Assembly: GCA_964017235.1 (NCBI GenBank)
Contig: OZ024930.1
Location: 153,388,221-153,452,220 of the forward strand
DNA length: 64,000 nucleotides
Reading direction: 5' to 3'
DNA from: Sabellastarte sp. h YS-2021
Lineage: Eukaryota > Annelida > Polychaeta > Sabellida > Sabellidae
A model generated the notes under the pieces. It ran no database searches. It was not told the origin of the DNA and saw nothing but the letters and a program-made list of their open reading frames with translations. Each line of letters begins with the position of its first letter. Positions within the stretch are counted from its first letter, which is position 1. Shown here piece after piece: positions 57,434-64,000 of this stretch. Both the position numbers and the translations under genes were made by a program.

Positions 57434-57610
57434 GCCGAATTTTTGCTTTGAAATAATGCATGGTCTTTCTTTGGTTAAAGCAGCTTCCCACCACAGCCGG
57501 CCATAGCCGGCTGCCTATCCCACTGTGTACATGCACCATCCCACTATGTCATCCTCCCCTCAGCGCTGAACCTACCTCTCAGTTATGTTGACTGTCAAAC
57601 ATAGATAGAA
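57434..57610. repeat. Outer arm of the right 109 bp array with a perfect hairpin
   Basis: CAGCCGGCCATAGCCGGCTG (57494-57513) is a perfect 8 bp stem with a CATA loop. Then come ATCCCACTGTGTACA (57517-57531) and TCAGCGCTGAA (57560-57570), the inverted counterparts of words at 44689-44703 and 44661-44671. Confidence 0.65.
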
Positions 57611-57755
57611 GTCAGATTGAGCGCCATTTTACTGAGAAAAAAAGGGGGGGACATTGATTCGGGAGGGTCATCAATTTGGGACACCTTTGATATGAGAGAA
57701 TAATAAAACTATTTGTTTGACTTGACAGCACTGGCAGTGGATTCCAGAAGTATTC

Positions 57756-57975
57756 ACAAAAATAATTTATTGGTAGCAAGATGCCGTGGTCAAGAGTTAA
57801 ATGTAAATAATATTTTCGCCCATGACACACTTAATGTATATTTAGCATTATACGTGAAAGTTTATACAACAACAAAATTCAGCTTTCCCAAATCTGCCAT
57901 TCCGGGCCGACTCTACCTTTACATTTACAGCTCATATATGACAGAAGTCAATCAATCAATCAATCAGTGGTCCTG
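57756..57975. repeat. 68 bp long-range direct repeat plus a CAAT microsatellite tail
   Basis: Positions 57756-57823 match 43151-43218 at 67 of 68 positions, in the same orientation. The sequence continues to a TCAATCAATCAATCAATCAG tail near 57950, which is typical of a retroposon or SINE tail. The left-hand copy lacks the tail. Confidence 0.7.
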
Positions 57976-58859
57976 GTGCTTACCCAGCAGGCATATGCCC
58001 TGAAATGTCGTTGATTTAGAGTTGAAAACAGGTCTTGAAGTTGAAATCCGCATTATCAACTTCTAAAGCTAAGTTAGTTTTCTGACATGAAAAAGTACTG
58101 ATATTTTGACCGGAAATCATGGTGATTTTTTGGTTGAAAAATTGACACTGACAAAATTTTAACACTATTTCAAAGCTGGATTTCTGACTGGAAAAAGTAG
58201 TGAGACATCATACAAAAATTAACACTATATCAAGTTTGGTTTTCCGACATGAAATCTTAGTCATGTTATTGAACAGAAAACAAGTTGAATGTTGGGAAAG
58301 GAATGACTAGTGATCGTTGATTGAAACTTCTTTTTCTAGAGGGAGATATCGTCTCTAGATTAAGTCTAACTTTTTGAAAGAACTATTGTTCCTATAGTTT
58401 TTGAATTTGTAGGTATTTGTAAAGCAAAGACTAATTTTTAGAAATTATAAAGATGATAAAGATTATGTGTGCATGTACCTGTACATTTTTATCCATTCTC
58501 CTTATTAATTTATAGCAACAACAAAACTAATGAACCCAAATATAATTTTTATAATTTATAATTATACTTTGATTAATGCAATTCCTGATAATTAAAAAAA
58601 AATTTTTGCAGTCAAACTTATCTTAAATAAAAACAGATAAATTCAAACTTATTCATCAAAACTTAGTTATTTGTTTCTCAAATGCTCCCATGCTCAAATA
58701 ACCAGTTTTATGTTTGCAAGTTTACACTGAAAACCTCTCTATACAGAAAACCTAAGCTATAACATTTTATCACATAGCACTGAGGTCATGGGAGTTCCTG
58801 GGTTTTCTTATCTGGACCCTGCTACACAGAACATTAGGCCTGTGACTAAAAGTAATTAG
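57976..58859. other. AT-rich stretch with weak degenerate repeats and no gene
   Basis: Words around TTTTCTGACATGAAAAAGTA and TTTCTGACTGGAAAAAGTAG recur at about 58075, 58180 and 58240, suggesting a decayed repeat of about 60-110 bp. Nothing else was seen. Confidence 0.4.
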
Positions 58860-61800
58860 ACAACACAGCATGTGGGCAACAAGCATTAATAAAAACATTT
58901 TTCCTTCCACTGGACCACAAAAGTCAGCATGAAATCATCGCCAAGGCTGGTACGGCCAGGCCCAAGTCTGTGTTTTACTGAATGGGTCAGGTAGAATGTG
59001 TCCGCATAGATCACAACTTGCTACTGTTTGTTCGATTTCAGCATCTATTGTTGGCACCAAGAATAAACCTTAGCCCTAGCCTTCATTTTTACTGTGCCTT
59101 CATGAAATTAGTGTATCTCATTCAAAATAGGACGTCTCGATTTTGATGGGATTACTACCTTTACCCTTTTCAGAAGACATCCCTGTTCTACTGAAAGTTC
59201 ATCTTTACACTGAAAGCAAGGTAACACCTCTGGGCTTTTTTTCATTTTAAGGTGCCCAACCTATTCCAATGTCTCTTAAGACTTTTGTTAAAAACTGGGT
59301 CCTTGTGGGTTTCCAGACTTATTTGTTTTTTCGATATTGGTCCCTGGAATCCTGAATGCAGCTGCTGCTGGGATTGCCCTATTGGGGTTAAGGATAAAAC
59401 TCAAGGGTGGATCACCTATTTCTAGCAGAAATTCTATCCATACAAGTAGACATGAAATTTCTGAACAGCAAATACGATCCCTATAGCCCCTTTTTCAATC
59501 TGGGAATAATTTTGTTCAGTTGGTCTTAATGTTCTAGAGGCAAAAGAAATTTGTTTCTCTTCCTCATTATGTAAAATATGGGAAATAACTGCTCCTAAGC
59601 CAGTTGGGCTTGCATTACTTTCAACAACTATTGGTAATTTAGGGTCATAGTGTACTAAAACCGAAGCTGAGCAAAGGACCTTTTTCACTTTGTCAAATGC
59701 TTTATTCTGTTTATCTCCCCACTGACATTTTACTTTATCTTTGAGTAAATCATTAAGCACACTAGTAGTTGCTGCAAAATTTGATATAAACCTCCGGTAA
59801 TAGTTTATTAATCCTAACCAAGATTTCAATTGTTCTTTATTTAAAGGGGCTAGAGCTGATATCATGGCATTGATTTTGTCATTACTTGGGCGAATGCCAT
59901 CCTCGTCAAGTCTGATGGCAAAATATTCAACACTGTCTGCAAAGAATGAGCCTTTCTGCTCATTTAACTGAATGTTGTACTAAGATAGCCTTGCTAACAC
60001 AGCTTGTAAATTGGACAAATAATCCTCATCAGATTCCCCTGTTATGATTATATCATTGATGATGCACTAACCCTGGAGAATCTTATCCACGGTTCCCTAA
60101 TATTTGCTTTGGGCAGATGAAATACCACATGGCATCAGGTTGTATCTATACAGGCCTACATGTATGTTAATGCAGACCAAATTTCATCTGTCTTGTCCAA
60201 ACTCCATTTGTGGATAGGCCTGTCTCAAATCAGGTTTTATGAATGTTTTACCCCCAATTCAAAATGCAAAATAGTTCTACTGTGGGAAAAGGATAATTAG
60301 ATACCTTCAACCATGGGTTGATAATAACCTTGAAATCATCACAGATGTGGATTGAACCAATGAGTTTTGAAACAGGGCTATTGGGGCTGCCCCATTACTG
60401 TATTTGACCTTTTTCATAACACCTAAGTTCTCCAACAGAGTTATTTCAGCCTCTACCTTTTGCTTAATGACAAATGTCATATGTCTGGATTTAAAAAACT
60501 TGGACTGTGCATCATCTTTCATCTCAAGGTCTACTACTACCAATCTTAGTTTTCCTAAGGTTCCTCAAAGAGATGTTTCTGTTCATCTTTAACTTTCTGC
60601 ACCTTGACTTGTACAGTACTCTGGTTAATATCGAGGCTCTTAATTTCACCCCAAATGAGTTTTAGCATTTTCAACCAGTTCCTACCCAAAAGACTTGGGC
60701 CCTTGCCTTTTAAAATGACCCAGAATAGCTTCTTTTCCTGCCTTTATAACAAGCCAGGACCCCAATCTCTCCAAAGACCTTAACATTTTCATCTCTGTAT
60801 GCCTTTAACAGTTGAAGGTTTTCCTTCAATGTGAGAGAAATGTTTGTCATATTCAATAGATAACAAAATGCTCACCCCCAGCACCTGTGTCAATTTGTAT
60901 AATTACCTTCCAGTTTTCCACCATAATCAGGATTTTGAATGGACTGACTTCATCGCTGCTTGATTTTATATGTAATAGTGGATAGCACAGATGATATATG
61001 GGTATCTTCTGTGTCAGAAATTTGCTGCTCAGCTGAAACTGCACGCATTTTTTTCACCAATTTCCCTGTAATCTTTCTTGGTTGCCTTACATTGGCCTTT
61101 TAAATGGCCCTTCTTTCCAGAGTTTTAGCATTCTGGTTCTTTAAAACGGAAATTATATGGGAAATGCCCAATCTTACTGCAACACCAGCACATTCCTTTC
61201 TTTGGAAAATCCTTTCCTTTTGAAGCTTTAATTGTTGGTGGCACTGAATTTCTTCACCTCCTAGCTGCTGAGACATTGGTTACAGTGTGGCAGCCTGTTT
61301 ACTTGTAAGCTCTATTGATGTAGTCATGTCTACTGCACTTAGTGTTGAGTGTTAAGTTGTCCTTTTCCAAAAACTGTTGCTGAATATTGGTGTTCACAAG
61401 ATCAAAAACTAAGCTATCTCATAACATTTCACCTAATGATTATCTGAAATCGCAATTTTTTTCTTCAGTACTGCCACATAATCTGCTATGGATTCAGATT
61501 CCTTTTGATCTTTCCTATAGAACTTAAATCTCTCCACTATGCTCAGTGGCTTTGGATTCATATGTTTTTTTGTGTGTTAATTCTAGTAAGTCCTAGCTTG
61601 TGAGATTTGTGTGTGGGTTGTTTTGGTTGTAACAAACTTTTCATTAACTGCAAACTTTTTTACTGTACAGTCGATAAAATGGATTGCTTAACACATATCT
61701 GAATCATCTCCTGTGATCCCAGTTGCAGTAAAGTATGCATCCAGCCTTTCTATAAATTCCTGCCAGTTATCCCAATCAGCAAATTCTGGCAACTTACCTA

Positions 61801-61927
61801 ATGCAGTACTGGTCATCTTGTATTTAGTTCTGTGAAGAATGTTCACTGCACCTCTTTTAACAGATATGTATTTCCCAACACAACAATGTTCACTGCATTG
61901 TATCCTGTTTGAGATCAGCCAGTACAA
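58860..61927 (-). pseudogene. Ty3/Gypsy-type LTR retroelement internal region, heavily decayed
   Basis: The minus-strand order is gag (LGKLPEFADWDNWQEFIERL, about 61800), a zinc-knuckle remnant (CWCCSKIGHFPYNF, about 61165, with the last cysteine lost), protease (IIQIDTGAG, about 60890), RT (start near 60540; the YxDD box reads IIND near 60050; PSNDKINAMISALAPLNKEQ near 59870), RNase H (SNASPTGLGAVISHI, then QISFASRTLRPTEQNYSQIE) and an integrase zinc-finger remnant (VEQGCLLKRVKVVIPSK, about 59180). Many stops and frameshifts are present. No LTRs were found in the window. The copy is inactive. Confidence 0.82.
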
Positions 61928-62590
61928 CAGTAAACTTGATATTTATCTATTTATATCCTGCATCCTCATTGCCATTTGTTATGTTTACTATATACAAGTA
62001 ACACATTAGTAGTGCACTCAAATTTATTGCCAGAAACAATCTACATCATGATAGAGTATATAAAAATGGAAACATGCTGTCACAGTTATGGGAGTAGACT
62101 AACAAACGTTAGGGTCCATGCATGCATATATAACAGGGAGCCAGCAAATATTGAGTGTGCTAGGAGTTTACTTTTGTTTGTCACTATCCTGCCTAAACTG
62201 TTCTGAATACAAAGCACCAATATAGAAAGCTACAGGTGCACAATGAGGCATTTGCAACACCATGTTATGCCAAGGTTTAGTTTACCAATCTCGACAGTCT
62301 AAATCAACACACATGTATGGTGAAAACTATGGTCCAAGACATGTACAGTATCTTTGTGTCTGTAAAAGAAGATAGAATTTTATGGTTATTGGCCGGAAAA
62401 GCCCCAGAAATATCAATCACAATGATTGCTGTAGACTCACCTTTTCATAGTGAATTATGATTTTAAGATTGACCAATGTATTAAAAATATTTTGATTATT
62501 CTTAATTATTTCTACACTAAAATTTTCCAATTCACTATAATTTCCACCAGGCTATAAAATGTGTGCATTGTTTCATTGAAATATTTACCC
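61928..62590. other. AT-rich spacer with no recognised gene
   Basis: Nothing recognisable was seen between the Gypsy 5' part and the LINE 3' end. No LTR was identified next to gag. Confidence 0.45.
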
Positions 62591-64000
62591 CCACCCCAGT
62601 AAGTAAGTTAAAATTAAAGTGCAAAAGTAGCCAAAAAGACCAAGAAAAACAAGATTATAAGAAATGACTAGAATAATCAAACTAAAAAAAACAGCAATAA
62701 ACAATAAACAAGGAAAACAAAATGTATATATAAAACAGAGACAGTATACACTAGTCAAGACTAGATTAGACAAATAAATTAACAAAAAAACATTAAAACT
62801 TTTTGTACAATCCAACTTCTTTTATATAATTTATAATATTAAACATATATTAGTTTAATAACTTTTCGTTGTATTTATATCTCTATAATATTTTATTCTA
62901 ATATCACGTAGGTCAATACAATCTAATAATATATCTTTCACTGTATTGGGATAATGACATGGAATGCACCAGGACATATCTTCACCTTTTAACAGATAAC
63001 TGTGTGTAAAATAGGTATGTCCTATACGGGCTCGAGTAATAACTGTTTTTTCCCTATGAGATAAACCCGTCCAAACACAAAAATCTCCAACAGTAGGGTT
63101 TATTTGGAATAGTTTGTTATCAGGACACACATTCCATTGAGCTTGCCACTTTTGTCTAAAAACACTATTTACATTCACTTTCCAGCCTGTATAGGGGACG
63201 TTTAAGTCTAAAACATTGAAATTCAAGGCCTGTTTGGCATGCTAATCTGCCTTTTCATTGACCTTTATGCCTATGTGACTTGGAATCCAAGCTAAAACAA
63301 CTTTCTTATTCACTGACAATCATTAAAAAGTTTTAAAAAATCTTGAATAAAAGGATGATCACAGTTGTTGCTATCAAGAGCTTGAAGACTAGATAAAGAA
63401 TCAGTGAATATGATAAAATGATCCCCATCACAATTTTTAACAATATTAAAAGCCATTTTAAGAGCCAATAATTCAGTTGTGAATATACTAGCATTGCCAG
63501 GAAGTCTGTCCTATTAGATATAGCAGCTGCAGCAACCCTTTTTTCTGCCTTCGATCTGTCAGTATATGTAGCCCTATGGTCAGAATAACAACTTTTCAAC
63601 TGAGCAAACAGACTTTGAAAAAGAAAATCATCACCTAGATGTTTCTTTTGATGGGTGAGACATAAGTCTATCTGAGGCTTCTGTAAATTCCAGGGTGGTT
63701 TATCTGGCAATGACACAGTCTGAATTAAATCCAGCTGGGGACAGACAGCAGGCAAATCTTCCTCTACACGATGTCCAAAAGATCTTATTTCAGATGGTTT
63801 TTTGTCATAAAGATAAAAAATCTGGGAGTTAAAAACAACATTGTAAGCTGGATTATCAGGATTACTTCTCAGTTTTAAAGCATACTGAATACATAATTTA
63901 TCAAACCTTAAATACAAGGGTGGTTCATTTGCCTCTACATTCAAGCTTTGCAATGGAGAAGTCCTGAAGGCCCCTAGGCATATTCTTAAGCCCTGGTTAT
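62591..64000 (-). pseudogene. LINE (I/Jockey-like) 3' part with RNase H domain, running off the window
   Basis: The minus strand from 63953 has the post-RT segment (VEANEPPLYLRFDKLCIQYA, VSLPDKPPWNLQKPQIDLCL). RNase H follows with YTDRSKAEKRVAAAAIS (usual YTDGSK), then after a frameshift SIFTTELLALKMAF and IIFTDSLSSLQALDSNN, then WIPSHIGIKVNEKAD followed by a stop. The C-terminal part has REKTVITRARIGHTYFTHSY and CIPCHYPNTVKDILLDC, a CCHC-like end of these ORF2 proteins. All four RNase H acidic/His motifs are visible. It is a pseudogene because of two frameshifts and a stop. The 3' untranslated part runs to about 62590. The RT itself must lie beyond 64000. Confidence 0.85.

Noticed and set aside
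44661-57570. Polinton/Maverick giant transposon bounded by the inverted arrays
   Set aside because: No polymerase B, integrase, ATPase or capsid-like gene is present between the arms; the coding content is a separate Harbinger insertion.

Overview
This is eukaryotic, AT-rich, repeat-dominated DNA from an animal, most likely a marine lophotrochozoan such as a bivalve mollusc (inference). The reasons are a DIRS element of the kind common in marine invertebrates, PIF/Harbinger, pogo, hAT and Mutator-like DNA transposons, a tRNA-derived SINE, and several families of non-autonomous elements whose core is a tandem array of about 150 bp (the 'pearl'/HINE layout known from bivalves and flies). I see no bacterial-type gene organisation and no confidently intact host gene. 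Nearly all recognisable coding sequence belongs to transposons and is broken by stops or frameshifts.

Layout. 1-3.2 kb: AT-rich DNA, a small hairpin repeat and a truncated family II array. 3.66-12.2 kb: a family I element (about 155 bp core repeats) split by a 6.04 kb DIRS retrotransposon on the minus strand, which keeps its inverted terminal repeats and internal complementary region although its genes are dead. 12.2-20.4 kb: mostly unannotatable AT-rich DNA with short repeat fragments. 21.1-22.9 kb: a second family I copy carrying a precisely inserted, TSD-less 421 bp element. 23.7-27.6 kb: two family III elements (ATGGC-GCC core). 28.27 kb: a SINE with 13 bp target-site duplications. 31.1 kb: a small inverted-terminus repeat. 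32.7-38.2 kb: a third family I copy and two adjacent family II elements, one holding a pogo/Tigger-type MITE whose empty site is preserved in the other.

39.8-42.4 kb: a pogo-like transposase gene, apparently with introns, one of which holds a hAT MITE. 43.6-44.4 kb: a Mutator-like MITE nested in a TA-flanked element. 44.7-57.6 kb: two arrays of one 109 bp repeat in opposite orientation, enclosing an inverted pair of family II elements; the left one is split by a 5.2 kb PIF/Harbinger transposon with two convergent genes. 58.9-61.9 kb: a degraded Ty3/Gypsy element. 62.6-64.0 kb: the 3' part of a LINE with an RNase H domain, running off the window.

How the parts relate. The window is a stack of insertions whose order can be read (DIRS into family I; pogo MITE and Harbinger into family II; hAT MITE into a pogo intron; Mutator-like into a TA element). 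Paralogous empty sites inside the window prove several of these. The most striking regulatory-looking feature is that each family II monomer carries five AGGTCA nuclear-receptor half-sites in DR0, DR1 and DR5 spacing, repeated in about 27 monomers.
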